A stretch of DNA of 64,000 bases from Planctomycetota bacterium (GCA_029260765.1 JAJDCP010000080.1:1-64000); one strand, 5' to 3'. Shown: positions 1-9,525, counted from the stretch's first letter. The notes: generated by a model not told the origin, from the letters alone. Numbers and translations: made by a program.

Positions 1-4
1 GTGC

Positions 5-40
5 CGTGACCGTGACGGTGAACGTGACCGTGACCGTCGG
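5..40. repeat. degenerate hexamer repeat
   Basis: Six consecutive hexamers follow the pattern cgtgac, with variants ggtgaa and cgtcgg. The array starts within a few bases of the window edge, so it may continue to the left and its full length is unknown. Confidence 0.5.
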
Positions 41-257
41 AACCGTAGTGGAAATCGCCCACGGATGCGGATCCGGGCCGAAAAATCAACCGAGGCTCAG
101 ACCACCTTCAACCTGAAACGAAGGCCCGACCCAAGACTCTCAGTCCACTCGCCTCCACAAGTCTCGAGCCTCAGTCCTGTCTAACGCGGTCATAACGTTG
201 GGCAAGACAATTGCTTGTGACGATGTTACGGATGCTGAGGGTGTACCCCTCCTCGCT

Positions 258-300
258 GACTCGGACGCTTCGCTTACGGGAGGAGCGAAGCGTCCGAGTC
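258..300. repeat. perfect 17-bp inverted repeat, dispersed-repeat family
   Basis: Arms at 258-274 and 284-300 are perfectly complementary around a 9-base loop. The right arm contains agcgaagcgtccgagtc, which recurs almost unchanged at about 25818 and 38161, each time followed by a g-a-g-g-t-g-g/t-t-a-a-c-c tail. It is a member of an extragenic palindromic repeat family rather than a gene-specific terminator. Confidence 0.65.
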
Positions 301-554
301 CTCGAGGTGTAAACCCCTCCCCTACCAAGAGAAAAGTCGGTTCTTTCCCCCGAGTCGCAGGGGGCTGAGATTGTCATCAGGATCAATTCCACGCCGCCGG
401 GCAACACGCGGTTGTCGCCGGTCCTCGGCGCCAGGGGATCGGTGGCATGGGTCGGGCCGCTGCACATGCGGATGATCCTGGCCTGTTGGCATTCCTGTGC
501 CGGTTCTTTACTGTCGCTTGCGCCGCGCATGGTACGCAGCGCGCGGGCCCGCTG

Positions 555-1955
555 TTACCGCACCCAGCCTTTGACCGCAAATACGTAGAGGCTCAGCGCC
601 ATCCCGGCGGCGACGCAGAAGGAGACTTGGGGAAGCGTCGCAGTCCACGGACTATCAGCGAGGTTCATGCCGAGGAGACCGCCTGCGATGGTCGGGATCA
701 ACGCCAGTGTCGTGAGAACGGCCAGCATCCGCATGACTCGGTTCATCTGAAATGCGGCAACATTCAGTCGCAAATCAACAAGAGCCGACAGGCTGTCATG
801 GAGATCATCGATACGTGCGAAGATCGCTTCTGCATCGTCCGCAAGGAGCTTGAATTGTGGCCTGGAGCCGGCCTCAAAGCCATGGATTGAGATATTCTCG
901 CCGGCGAAACAACGCACAACCTCCTTGAGGTGGCGCAGGTTGCTGCGAGTCCGCGCGATCTCGGCACGAAGCTTGAAGGTGTGGTCAAGGAATTCTGCGT
1001 CGCTCGCCAATGGTGAGCCTGCTTCCAGTCGGGTCAAGTTGATCTCCATGGACTCCGCGACCCCTGAATAGGCGCGTAGCACGCTGTCGATAAGGGCGTA
1101 GGTGGCCCGCACGAGTAACGGTCCGGTGGTGGTGTATTCGGCCATGCGAGATTCGATGCTGCTTAGCAATTCGGTCCGGTGCCGTGCCAGGACCACGACA
1201 TTCTGGGCTGACCCAACCAGCAACAGAGCGGTACGCTTGATCCCTTCCTCTGCTGATGCGCCGTCATCGGCGAGGGTGGGGTACCATACGAACAGCGCAG
1301 CAAAGCGCTCCAACCGGTCAAAACGCGGGAACGGAGCATCAAGGAGGCGGGCATGAAGGACGTGCTGCGGAATTTCCCAGACGGCGCCAATTGCGTCGAG
1401 CTCGGCTGCGCCGACGCCGTTGACAAATAGCCAGTCCTCGTCACTCGAACGAATACGGGCGAGCAGTGCCTCCCAGGTTATGTTGTCGAAGCGCACCGGA
1501 CTCTCGTCACAGAGTACAAATGCCTCGGGTGCACATGCTGACTCAGCCTGCGTCGCCCGTGCCATTGCAGTTCCGCCGCCGGTGATGACTGAACTTGAGC
1601 GTGCGCCAAGCACAAAGACCCTCATGAAGCGGATCAGGCGCAGGGCGGGTGCGTTGCGCAGGGCGTCAATTGCGAAAGGCAAGATCGAAACTACCGATGC
1701 GACGAGGATCAGTGCATCGAGCACCCGCCACCGGTTTCGTATGAAGTCCAGTTTCACAGCTGCCCGTCTAAATCCGACTCCGTACTCGATCGCAAAGATG
1801 CAGACAATGGAATATTCGATGCCGGCGAGAACGCCGCTGCCCAACGAGTCCAGTTCGAATATGGCAGGGACGAAAGCAAGGAACAGGGACACCAGCGCGA
1901 GAAACCCCATTGTCGCGTTGCTCAGAACGTTTTCTGTGTGTCTGTCGCGTGGCAT
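555..1955 (-). CDS. CorA-family transporter with N-terminal voltage-sensor-like module
   Basis: This 466-residue membrane protein appears to join two modules. Residues about 10-120 look like an ion-channel S1-S4 unit: hydrophobic segments at 14-34, 42-62 and 77-97 (with E57 and D80), then an S4-like helix with arginines at 106, 109, 112 and 119. No pore segment follows. The remainder is CorA/ZntB-like: an acidic cytoplasmic part, long helices, two C-terminal membrane helices and the diagnostic Gly-Met-Asn at 429-431. CorA proteins move divalent metals (Mg, Co, Ni or Zn) through pentameric pores. Metal choice cannot be read here. The ATG at 1955 is preceded by GGAGG at good spacing. CorA proteins are usually 310-370 residues, so the N-terminal extension is the oddity. 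Gating by voltage is inference only. Confidence 0.85.
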   Translation of the reverse strand: MPRDRHTENVLSNATMGFLALVSLFLAFVPAIFELDSLGSGVLAGIEYSIVCIFAIEYGVGFRRAAVKLDFIRNRWRVLDALILVASVVSILPFAIDALRNAPALRLIRFMRVFVLGARSSSVITGGGTAMARATQAESACAPEAFVLCDESPVRFDNITWEALLARIRSSDEDWLFVNGVGAAELDAIGAVWEIPQHVLHARLLDAPFPRFDRLERFAALFVWYPTLADDGASAEEGIKRTALLLVGSAQNVVVLARHRTELLSSIESRMAEYTTTGPLLVRATYALIDSVLRAYSGVAESMEINLTRLEAGSPLASDAEFLDHTFKLRAEIARTRSNLRHLKEVVRCFAGENISIHGFEAGSRPQFKLLADDAEAIFARIDDLHDSLSALVDLRLNVAAFQMNRVMRMLAVLTTLALIPTIAGGLLGMNLADSPWTATLPQVSFCVAAGMALSLYVFAVKGWVR

Positions 1956-2097
1956 TTTCGCCTCCAGCTCTTCGTTGATACTCCCCGAACCATGAGCGTC
2001 TCAGGTCGACGGCTCTGGCGCCAGCCACGCCCCTGCGCCACGCCCGCGAGGGCATGCCGCAGGCCTGCGCAAGAGGCGCGGGACAGATCGAGGGAGG

Positions 2098-2155
2098 GCG
2101 TCCGGTCCGGGAACCCGGGCGCAGCCTCTGGCGAGCTAGCGCCAGGGTCGGACGC
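2098..2155 (-). terminator. nested hairpin between katG and the CorA-type gene
   Basis: The outer stem gcgtccg/cggacgc (2098-2104 with 2149-2155) encloses an inner stem ctggcg/cgccag (2128-2133 with 2140-2145). It lies just after the katG stop on the minus strand. There is no clear U-run, so it may be a processing or Rho-associated structure rather than an intrinsic terminator. Confidence 0.4.
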
Positions 2156-2165
2156 GGGGGACCGA

Positions 2166-4331
2166 TCAGGAGAGATCGAAGCGGTCGAGGTCCATCACCT
2201 TGCTCCAGGCCGCGACGAAGTCGCGCACGAACTTTTCCTCTCCGTCGTCGCACGCGTAGACCTCCGCGATCGCCCGCAGCTGCGAGTTCGAGCCGAACAG
2301 GAGGTCGACGCGGGAGCCGCTCCAGCGCAACGCGCCCGTCGCAAGGTCGCGGCCCTCGAACAGCTGCGCATCGGCAGACGGCTGCCACTTCGTGCCCATG
2401 TCGAGCAGGTGGACGAAGAAGTCGTTGCTCAGGGTCTCGGGCCGATCGGTCAGCACGCCTACGGCGGACCGTCCGACGTTCGCGTGGAGGACGCGTAGAC
2501 CACCAACGAGCACCGTCATCTCCGGCGCGGTCAGCGTCAGCAGGTGGGCGCGATCGACCAGCAGGTCTTCCGCCGACCGGCGCAGGTCCGCGCCGAGGTG
2601 GTTGCGGAAGCCGTCGGCCTTCGGCTCGAGCACGGCGATGGCCTCGACGTCGGTCTGTTCCTGGGATGCGTCCGTGCGGCCTGGGGAGAACGGGACCTCT
2701 ACTTCGTGGCCGGCCTTCTGCGCGGCTTCCTCCACCGCCGCGCAGCCGCCGAGCACGATCAGGTCGGCGAGCGAGACCCGCTTGCCGTCGGAGCGTCCCG
2801 CGTTGAAATCCGCCTGGATCCCTGCGAGGGTCTCGAGCACCTTTGCGAGCGCAGCGGGATCGTTGACATCCCAGTCCTTCTGCGGCGCGAGGCGGATGCG
2901 CGCCCCATTCGCCCCGCCCCGCTTGTCGGTGCCGCGGAAGGTGGCCGCGGACGCCCAGGCGGTCGCGACGCGCTGCGCGATCGACAGACCGGAGGCGGTG
3001 AGCCGGGCCTTGAGATCGGCGATCTCCGCACTTTCGATCAGTGCGTGGTCGAGCGCCGGGACCGGATCCTGCCACAGGAGCGGCTCGGCGGGCACCAGCG
3101 CGCCCAGGCAGCGCGACGCCGGCCCCATGTCGCGATGGGTCAGCTTGTACCAGGCCCGGGCGAAGGCGTCCGCGAGCTGCTGGGGGTTCTCGTAGAAACG
3201 CCTCGAGATCGGTGCGTAGAGCGGATCGAGCTTCAGAGCGAGGTCGGTCGTCAGCATCATCGGCGCGTGCCTCTTCGCCGGATCGTGCGCGTCGGGCACG
3301 GTCCCCTGGGCGGACGCGTCCTGGGGAGTCCATTGGTGGGCGCCGGCGGGGCTCTTCGTCAGCTCCCACTCGTAGTTGAACATGTTCTCGAAGTAGTTGT
3401 TGTCCCACTGCGCGGGGGACGTGGTCCAGGCGCCCTCGAGCCCGCTGGTGATCGCGTCACCGCCCTTGCCGGTTCCGAAGCGGTTCTTCCAGCCAAGGCC
3501 CTGCTCTTCGAGGCTCGCGCCCTCGGGCTCGCGACCGACGTTCGAGTCGGGGGCGGCCCCGTGACACTTCCCGAAGGTGTGTCCGCCGGCGATCAGCGCG
3601 ACCGTCTCCTCATCGTTCATCGCCATGCGCGCGAACGTCTCGCGGATGTCGCGGGCCGCAGCGAGCGGGTCGGGCTTCCCGTTCGGTCCCTCCGGGTTGA
3701 CGTAGATCAAGCCCATCTGGACAGCACCGAGCGGCCTCTCGAGGTCCCGGTCGCCGCTGTAGCGCTCGTCGCCGAGCCAGGTGGCCTCCGACCCCCAGTA
3801 GATGTCCTCTTCCGGTTCCCAGACATCCTCGCGTCCACCTGCGAAGCCCCAGGTCGCAAAGCCCATCGACTCGAGAGCGCAGTTGCCCGTGAACACCATC
3901 AAGTCGGCCCACGAGAGCTTGCGGCCATACTTCTTCTTGACCGGCCAGAGCAGGCGACGCGCCTTGTCGAGGTTCGCGTTGTCGGGCCAGCTGTTGAGTG
4001 GAGCGAAGCGCAGGGTTCCCGAGGAGGCGCCGCCGCGGCCGTCGCCGACGCGGTAGGTGCCGGCGCTGTGCCAGGCCATCCGGATGAACAGTGGGCCGTA
4101 GTGGCCGTAGTCTGCCGGCCACCAGTCCTGCGAGGTCGTCATCACCGCGATGATGTCCTCCTTCAGGGCCGCGAGGTCGACGGTCTTGAACTCCTCGGCG
4201 TAGTCGAAGTCCGCGCCCATCGGGTTCGGCAGGCTGGAATTCTGGTGGAGGATCTTCAGGTTGACCTGATGCGGCCACCACTGCCGGTTGGACCGGGCTC
4301 CGGAGGTCGCACCCGTGCTCTCGTTTGCCAT
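2166..4331 (-). CDS. katG: catalase-peroxidase KatG
   Basis: This bifunctional haem enzyme removes hydrogen peroxide by catalase and broad peroxidase reactions. The 721-residue length matches the family's two-domain build (active N-half, haem-less C-half). The distal site reads MAWHSAGTYR, giving Arg84, Trp87 and His88. The Met-Tyr-Trp crosslink residues needed for catalase activity are present as Trp87, Tyr210 (MGLIYVNPEGP) and Met236 (MAMND). The proximal haem ligand is His251 in GGHTFGK. The ATG at 4331 follows GGAG by five bases. No signal peptide is present, so it should be cytoplasmic. Upstream DNA shows no recognisable OxyR, PerR or Fur box, and no regulator lies next to it. Confidence 0.98.
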   Translation of the reverse strand: MANESTGATSGARSNRQWWPHQVNLKILHQNSSLPNPMGADFDYAEEFKTVDLAALKEDIIAVMTTSQDWWPADYGHYGPLFIRMAWHSAGTYRVGDGRGGASSGTLRFAPLNSWPDNANLDKARRLLWPVKKKYGRKLSWADLMVFTGNCALESMGFATWGFAGGREDVWEPEEDIYWGSEATWLGDERYSGDRDLERPLGAVQMGLIYVNPEGPNGKPDPLAAARDIRETFARMAMNDEETVALIAGGHTFGKCHGAAPDSNVGREPEGASLEEQGLGWKNRFGTGKGGDAITSGLEGAWTTSPAQWDNNYFENMFNYEWELTKSPAGAHQWTPQDASAQGTVPDAHDPAKRHAPMMLTTDLALKLDPLYAPISRRFYENPQQLADAFARAWYKLTHRDMGPASRCLGALVPAEPLLWQDPVPALDHALIESAEIADLKARLTASGLSIAQRVATAWASAATFRGTDKRGGANGARIRLAPQKDWDVNDPAALAKVLETLAGIQADFNAGRSDGKRVSLADLIVLGGCAAVEEAAQKAGHEVEVPFSPGRTDASQEQTDVEAIAVLEPKADGFRNHLGADLRRSAEDLLVDRAHLLTLTAPEMTVLVGGLRVLHANVGRSAVGVLTDRPETLSNDFFVHLLDMGTKWQPSADAQLFEGRDLATGALRWSGSRVDLLFGSNSQLRAIAEVYACDDGEEKFVRDFVAAWSKVMDLDRFDLS

Positions 4332-4866
4332 CGTCTCTCCGTCGGGTTGTGGACCTCGTCGAGTTTGCTTTGTGCGCGCAGATGAGGTCTCGGTCGATGT
4401 GGTCTAGCAAGTACGATGGGACCCGGGCGAGGACCCGTCAATACCTGACTGGAATCACACCTTTCGCCAGGCCCGATGGGTCGGATGATGCAGCCAGAGT
4501 GGGAATAGGGCCATCGCTGGGAAGAAAGCGACGCCGTTGGCCGGGGATGATCCCACCTGTGTACGTGCGGCTCAGGCGCGGGCGAAGGCTACACCGTCCA
4601 CGTGCCGTTGGCCCCGGACCTCAGCGATGGCGACGACGGATGCGGGTTTCGGGAGCTGCTGCGGCCCGTCGCTCGCTTGCCCGGACGACCCGCGGGCTCT
4701 GCCGTCCGACCTGTACAGATTCCGGACACCCGGCCTGAGAGGGGGCTGCCTTTCCGCCCCACAGGCCGGGCGTCGCACGGGGCACGCCTATTGCGATGGT
4801 GCGTCTGTAAAGCAACCGCGGCCGGTGGAGACGTGGCAGTTTCAAGGTCGCCAGTGGAGGCTTCCC
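4332..4866. other. divergent intergenic region katG / Asp-box lipoprotein
   Basis: This 535-base region separates two divergent genes and carries both upstream regions. The only structure seen is the hairpin at 4729-4770. No sigma-70-like promoter is convincing. Open frames continue upstream of 4867 on the plus strand, but they lack protein-like composition. Confidence 0.4.
4729..4770. repeat. strong GC hairpin upstream of the Asp-box lipoprotein
   Basis: A nine-base stem cccggcctg/caggccggg (4729-4737 with 4762-4770) encloses a second stem ggggc/gcccc (4742-4746 with 4756-4760). It sits about 100 bases before the lipoprotein start and could act as a leader structure or an extragenic palindrome. 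Confidence 0.45.
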
Positions 4867-6831
4867 ATGCGTCTATTCGTTCCGAGCATATTCCTGTGTC
4901 TGCTCCTCGGATGTGGAGGAGGAGGCGGCGGGTCCTCCGGCGGTTCCGACGGAGGCATAAACATCCAGGGCGGCCCAGGGACGCCGGTCAACGGCCCGAA
5001 CCTGCCTCCGCCCCCGGCCGCGAACGCCGATGTCCCGCTGATCGTCAGCGCGGGGCTGCAGACCCTGACGAGGGTCGCCAACGGCGCCGCGATCGTCGGC
5101 CAGGTCGACCTCGCACGCCTCGGGCTGAGCAGCGTCGATGACGTATACGACCTGACCACGCCGACGGACGAACCCCTCGCGCTGCACGTGACGACGCGGG
5201 AGGCGAACAACGACGGCAACGTCGAGGTCGCGGTCGCCCACGCCCTCGCCGCCGGCTCGACTCCCGTCGGCAACGTCGGCAGCCTCGGCGCGGCGGGCCT
5301 CGTGCCCTCGACGATGGGCAGCTTCACTGCGGGGCTTTGGCTGCTGAGCACCGGTGATGGTTTCGCGCGCCTGACGCTGCAGGGCAGCATCGACGCGAGG
5401 CAGACCCTCGCCCTGCGCGTGACGACCGCCGCCGGGACGCGGGTCGCGCTCCTGCGCCTGCGGCCGGGGCAGAACTCGCCGATCAACCTCGACCGTTCCC
5501 CTGTCCCGAGCCACCCCGGGCAGATCTCCTCCCAGGAGGTGTACTCGAGCCCGTCGTCGCGCTTCGGCCTCCCGGTGCTTGCCCTGTCCGGAGACCGGGC
5601 GACGGTCCTGAGCTACGAGGGCGACCGTGTCGATGCGACCTCGACAGACCGCTACGAGATGCGCGTGCAGGTCGACCTGAGCACGCTCGCGATCACCGGG
5701 GGCGGCGTGCAGGAGAACAACCCCGACCCCGGCAACTGGCGCGACCATGAGCTGGCGGGGTTGTTCAATGTCCTGGCCCGAGCGCACGCGGGGAGTGGCG
5801 CGCTGACCGTCGACTTGTCCTTCGACCGGGGCGCGAGCTTCACACAGACCGAGGCCGTGCCGACCGGGGCGGTCTTCCCCAACCGCCTCGTGCAGGTCGC
5901 CATCGCGGCCGACTACAGCCTCGCGGTCGCGTTCTGGCGGCGCACGGTCGGGCAGGCCGAGCTCCTGTTGCTCGAAGGGCAGCCCTCGGCCTTCGATGCG
6001 AACGGGTCTCCGAGTGCGTACAGCTTCAGCCCGCCGGTGGCGGTCTACGCGAGCGGCGAGGACCTGACTCCGAACATCATCGGCGTTGCCTGGTCGGCGG
6101 GGGGGGACCTCGTGATCGGGTACGGGTTCAGCCTCGGCGCGCCCGATGCGAGCGGGAATTGGGTGACGACGACCGAGTCGCGCTGCGCCGTGCGCATCGC
6201 CGGCCAGACGATGGCCGACCAGCTCGTCTCGATCGATCAGGCCGTCACGTTCGACCCGAGCGTGGGTGTGGTCGGCATCGGCCAGAACCTGGGGATCTTC
6301 TACGCGTACGAAACCGAGCTCGGCATCCAGCTGCGCGTGAGCAACGACCACGGCCAGACCTGGACCTCGCCGCTGAGCTTCGGCGACGCGAGCTCCCACC
6401 AGCCGTCGGTGATGGTCCGCGAGCAGGCGGGGGCGACGCGCGTCGACCTCCTGTACATCCACTTCCGCAACGCTGGTGCGGAGCTGCATGTCGTGCACTG
6501 GGACGACTTCGTGTCCAGGACCCACACGACGGGGCGGCTGACGACCTCGACGATGACAGATGTCGGCGGCTCCACTGAGCTCGTGCAGCTCGGATGGCTC
6601 GGCTACGACGCGGTGCTCGACGGCGATGACGTGCTGGTCTGCATCCATGAGCAGACCATAGACACGGGTGCGCTGGTCTCGACCCCAGTGGTTGCCCAGG
6701 CGATCGGCACGAACGACCCGCCGGAGATCTTCGGGGCGGCCCCTCCGCCCCTCGCGCCGGGCTTGACGCAGCCCGTCGCGGCCTTTGACGCGAGCCACGC
6801 CCATCGTCTGCGCCTGGTGCGCCTCGACTGA
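4867..6831 (+). CDS. secreted lipoprotein with Asp-box (sialidase/BNR-like) repeats
   Basis: This 654-residue protein begins with a type II signal peptide (MRLFVPSIFLCLLLGC), with the lipobox Cys at residue 16 and a Gly/Ser-rich tether after it. The body is rich in beta-strand patterns. It has at least two Asp-box-like turns, SFDRGASF and SNDHGQTW, typical of sialidase-like beta-propellers or BNR repeats. No sialidase catalytic triad could be assigned, so an enzymatic role is not claimed. It is likely a surface-anchored propeller. The frame stays open upstream to 4537, but the ATG at 4867 has GGAGG six bases before it and begins the signal sequence. It stands alone, divergent from katG. Confidence 0.85.
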   Translation: MRLFVPSIFLCLLLGCGGGGGGSSGGSDGGINIQGGPGTPVNGPNLPPPPAANADVPLIVSAGLQTLTRVANGAAIVGQVDLARLGLSSVDDVYDLTTPTDEPLALHVTTREANNDGNVEVAVAHALAAGSTPVGNVGSLGAAGLVPSTMGSFTAGLWLLSTGDGFARLTLQGSIDARQTLALRVTTAAGTRVALLRLRPGQNSPINLDRSPVPSHPGQISSQEVYSSPSSRFGLPVLALSGDRATVLSYEGDRVDATSTDRYEMRVQVDLSTLAITGGGVQENNPDPGNWRDHELAGLFNVLARAHAGSGALTVDLSFDRGASFTQTEAVPTGAVFPNRLVQVAIAADYSLAVAFWRRTVGQAELLLLEGQPSAFDANGSPSAYSFSPPVAVYASGEDLTPNIIGVAWSAGGDLVIGYGFSLGAPDASGNWVTTTESRCAVRIAGQTMADQLVSIDQAVTFDPSVGVVGIGQNLGIFYAYETELGIQLRVSNDHGQTWTSPLSFGDASSHQPSVMVREQAGATRVDLLYIHFRNAGAELHVVHWDDFVSRTHTTGRLTTSTMTDVGGSTELVQLGWLGYDAVLDGDDVLVCIHEQTIDTGALVSTPVVAQAIGTNDPPEIFGAAPPPLAPGLTQPVAAFDASHAHRLRLVRLD

Positions 6832-7201
6832 GGGGCTGCTCAGACAGGCCGGCTTTCTTCGCTTGGATCCACCCGTCGGCTCCCGGAAGGCTCGCAAAGA
6901 CGGGGACGCCGGCTTGAAGGGCTGGCTCGCGAGCTCACGCGCGCTGAGGGGCCCGGTCGTGTTGACGGCGACGACCATAAACGCGCCGCCGTTCTCTGCC
7001 CTCACCTGGCCGCCGAGGGTGTCTCGCCGCGGCCGTGCCCTTACCCTCCGCGTGCTTGCTCTGGGGCGCTCACATCGAGAAGAGCCACGGCAGGCTTCAT
7101 GAGCGGGCCGAGGAGATTCCTGATTCCTCTATATATGCTCTTCTCCGCTATCGATAGGGACAGGCTACGTCCCGGGAGGATCGTCCAGCTGCGGCCTGGA
7201 C
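6832..7201. other. convergent intergenic gap
   Basis: This 370-base gap lies between the 3' ends of two convergent lipoprotein genes. No gene, strong hairpin or repeat was seen. A short AT-rich patch (ctatatat) near 7129 is the only compositional feature. Confidence 0.35.
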
Positions 7202-8494
7202 TCAGTCCGCCATCAGCGCCTGGAACTCGGCTGATGCGCGCAGGTTGGCGAACTCGGGCAGCTGACGGGTCTCTTCGCGCAGACGCGTGAAGCTCTGTTT
7301 CGAGTGGCGTTGGGCCTCGACCTCCAGCCAGGCTGCCAGCGACTCCAGAGCCAGAGTGCGATGTTGCCTGTCATCGTCGACAGCGAAGAGCTCGGCATGG
7401 CCTCGCGCACGGATCAAGAGCTGCGTCCCGATCCTCCAGCCCCGCTCCCAGGCCCTGTCCGCGACCGATAGTGCCTCGGCCGTGCGACCCTCGGCATAGT
7501 CCTCTTCGATTGTTTGCCACCACGCGCCCGTTAGAAGCACCAGTTCCCCGGTCTGCTCCAGCCCTGCGAGCAGCTCCTCGAGCGGAGGGCTGGCAACGAA
7601 GGAGAGCAGGGGATCTCGGAGCAGGCTCTGCTCTCCGGCGTTCTTCCGGTCGAGGAGATGCGTCAGGAATCGTGCCTGGAGCGCTGCAACGATATCCCCT
7701 GGCGCACACTCGAGTGCCACGGCGAGACCTTCGAGGTCTGCAGGGCACTCCCGGAGCTGAATCATGTCGACGAATCTCTGCTGGAGCGCGGCGGATCCCA
7801 GCAGCGCGTCACACAACAGAAACGCGAGCGAATACTGTTTGCGGTTGGGCGATGCGCTGCCGAGCACCTCGTCGAGCAGCTCGGTCCAATCGACGTGCTC
7901 AAGATAGCGCTCCAGCGGGTAGTAGTTGGGATTCCCCAGGGACTCTTGCAACGCGGCGACCGTCGCCACAGGACTGCGGCCGGCGAACAGCTCTGCCAGA
8001 CCCTCGCTCAACCAGCGCTCGGGTCGGTGGGGGGCTGTGGTGAAGTGCAGATGATGGAACAACTCGTGGCGGATCTTGATCTGGGATGCGAGCTCGAGGT
8101 CCTCTGAGGACTGCTTGACCAGGGGGCTCAGAACCGCATAGCGTTCGCCGACGTGGTAGACGGCGACCGGGGCGGAGCGGAAGACATCGGCGAAACTATG
8201 GGTGCTGCCGAGGCCATACCAGTCGCGCCACTCCGCTTCGTCGTCGAAGAGGTAGATGTCGATGGCGGCCTTGCTCTCGCTGAGCCTGGGCAAAGGGCTC
8301 GCAGCGACCGCCCGAGTGAGATCGTGCCAGCAGGCCAGCACTTGCTGGAAGCCCAACGTGTCGGAGGGAGCCACGAGCCGCACGATGCCCTGCGAAGTTT
8401 CGACCCGGTTCTCCCAGTGGGGCGGCGAGGTACAACCCACGGTCGAGAGCACAGCGAGCGTAACGATGCGGGTCAGATGTCTCTGGCGTTGCAC
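7202..8494 (-). CDS. lipoprotein with HExxH zinc-metallopeptidase motif (peptidase MA-like)
   Basis: This predicted lipid-anchored metallopeptidase has 430 residues from the GTG at 8494. That codon has AAGGAG five bases upstream and directly precedes a lipoprotein signal (lipobox VGC, Cys21). The frame is open further upstream but without a ribosome-binding site. The zinc motif is HELFH at 143-147, followed by LSEGLAELF at 162-170. This supplies the third glutamate ligand in the gluzincin arrangement seen in peptidase MA/DUF1570-like proteins. The C-terminal 200 residues are helical and lack a recognised domain. The substrate is unknown. Confidence 0.8.
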   Translation of the reverse strand: MQRQRHLTRIVTLAVLSTVGCTSPPHWENRVETSQGIVRLVAPSDTLGFQQVLACWHDLTRAVAASPLPRLSESKAAIDIYLFDDEAEWRDWYGLGSTHSFADVFRSAPVAVYHVGERYAVLSPLVKQSSEDLELASQIKIRHELFHHLHFTTAPHRPERWLSEGLAELFAGRSPVATVAALQESLGNPNYYPLERYLEHVDWTELLDEVLGSASPNRKQYSLAFLLCDALLGSAALQQRFVDMIQLRECPADLEGLAVALECAPGDIVAALQARFLTHLLDRKNAGEQSLLRDPLLSFVASPPLEELLAGLEQTGELVLLTGAWWQTIEEDYAEGRTAEALSVADRAWERGWRIGTQLLIRARGHAELFAVDDDRQHRTLALESLAAWLEVEAQRHSKQSFTRLREETRQLPEFANLRASAEFQALMAD

Positions 8495-8731
8495 GGAGTC
8501 TCCTTCGGGACGCGGCAGCGTCACACTGCCAGGACCTGGGGTTGTTCGCCTGGCGCTTCCGTGGGAGCCCGCAGGATAGCGGGAACGGCTGGGAGCGACA
8601 ACCCGGCCGCCTGCGCGGGATCACGCGAGTCAAAGAGGAAAGGGCAAGAGGTCTGCTACTTCAGCTTCGAGAAGGCGGCGAGCTCAGAGAGCGAGTGCAA
8701 CCTCGCTCAGTGGCGCGCGGACGGCTCGCGC

Positions 8732-9190
8732 GTGGCACACGGGCTGAGACCCGGGGGCAGCCTGAACGCTTTCGTGGAGAGCCTGGCGGGGATTCTGAAG
8801 ATCGAGTTTCCTGAACTGGGGACAGTCAGATCGCTCGATACGGGGGGCGGCGCGGAGCAGAGCACCGTTTCGAGTAAGCTGGCTCCGCTCAGTCTGGGGC
8901 TGGGGCTCGTGGCCCTGGCCTTCTTCGTTCCGCCCATCCTGGACCAGATAGGCATGCACATCCCCATGCTGGGCACGCTATGGAAGCTAGCGGAGATCGG
9001 AGCCATAGCGGCGGGGATCCTGGCCTTCAAGCAAGCGCCGAAGACCACGAGGCTGGCTGCGGCGGGCGTTGGGGTGGGTGAGCTCACGCTTCTCGCCGAC
9101 CTGGCCGGGATGCATAGGACGCTGCTGAAGATGTGGTTTGAAAAGTACGGATCGACCCCTGAGAGGTCCCCATCCGCAGGATCTGGATAG
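8732..9190 (+). CDS. putative small membrane protein, start uncertain
   Basis: The frame ending at 9190 shows clear coding character from about 8640 onward. It contains hydrophobic helices (near LAPLSLGLGLVALAFFVPP and the following LWKLAEIGAIAAGIL), then an amphipathic tail. No family is recognised. The in-frame GTG at 8732 is offered as start, but no ribosome-binding site precedes it. The readable frame extends upstream, so this may be a gene that has lost its 5' end. It is divergent from the HExxH lipoprotein. Confidence 0.35.
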   Translation: MAHGLRPGGSLNAFVESLAGILKIEFPELGTVRSLDTGGGAEQSTVSSKLAPLSLGLGLVALAFFVPPILDQIGMHIPMLGTLWKLAEIGAIAAGILAFKQAPKTTRLAAAGVGVGELTLLADLAGMHRTLLKMWFEKYGSTPERSPSAGSG

Positions 9191-9525
9191 GCGTGACGGT
9201 GGGGGGCAAGCGAGCCTGCCGCGCACTTTGAACAGCTGTTCGGAGGGCCCATCCCGATGTCGCGAACGCCCAGCTCGAGGAAGGCCATCCGCGGCGTGTG
9301 GCCATCCAGAATGCGGCGGCGCGCTGCCAGGCGTAGTGCCTGGTGGCCGGGAACCTGGCGGAGATCCTGGGCGGATGCCAACAATCTGGCCGTGCTTTGG
9401 CAGCGAACTGGGCGATATGTAAATATGTATCACGTAGTGATCGGTGTTCTCGGTTTGGCACGGCGTTCGCTGCACCTCCCTCGACAGCAGGGACACCTGC
9501 CCAACCGCAAGAAGAGGAGAGAGCC
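9191..9525. other. intergenic region upstream of the micro-genes
   Basis: This 335-base stretch has no gene. Its right part carries the promoter-like and palindromic signals (9397-9441) that appear to serve the small peptide genes at 9526 and 9644. Confidence 0.4.
9397..9441 (+). promoter_or_regulatory. putative promoter and palindromic operator of the micro-peptide genes
   Basis: TTGGCA (9397-9402) is spaced 17 bases from TAAATA (9420-9425), a plausible sigma-70-type pair. A perfect ATCAC-gta-GTGAT inverted repeat (9429-9441) overlaps the expected transcription start and could be an operator. The first micro-gene begins 85 bases further on. This is inference from consensus only. Confidence 0.4.

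Larger units (their letters stand above)
1..554. other. non-coding left edge of the window
   Basis: No convincing gene is seen. The stretch holds a degenerate hexamer repeat at 5-40 and a perfect palindrome at 258-300. The minus-strand frame around 380-530 stays open and reads like protein in places (for example GPTHATDPLAPRTGDN), but it has no ribosome-binding site, no recognisable family, and runs straight into the palindrome. It could be a gene remnant. Confidence 0.4.

Noticed and set aside
258..300. Palindrome considered as an integron attC site
   Set aside because: There is no conserved core site pair, no integrase and no cassette-like gene next to the three copies.
2544..4385. Long plus-strand open frame (613 codons) opposite katG
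   Set aside because: It is an antisense shadow of katG caused by high GC; no ribosome-binding site and Arg/Val-rich non-protein composition, while katG is certain.
4873..7005. Minus-strand 710-codon frame opposite the Asp-box lipoprotein
   Set aside because: Shadow frame; the plus-strand gene has a lipoprotein signal, ribosome-binding site and Asp-boxes.
8153..8731. Extension of the small membrane protein frame up to ATG 8153
   Set aside because: It would overlap the HExxH lipoprotein gene on the other strand by about 340 bases, and the upstream part reads as a shadow.
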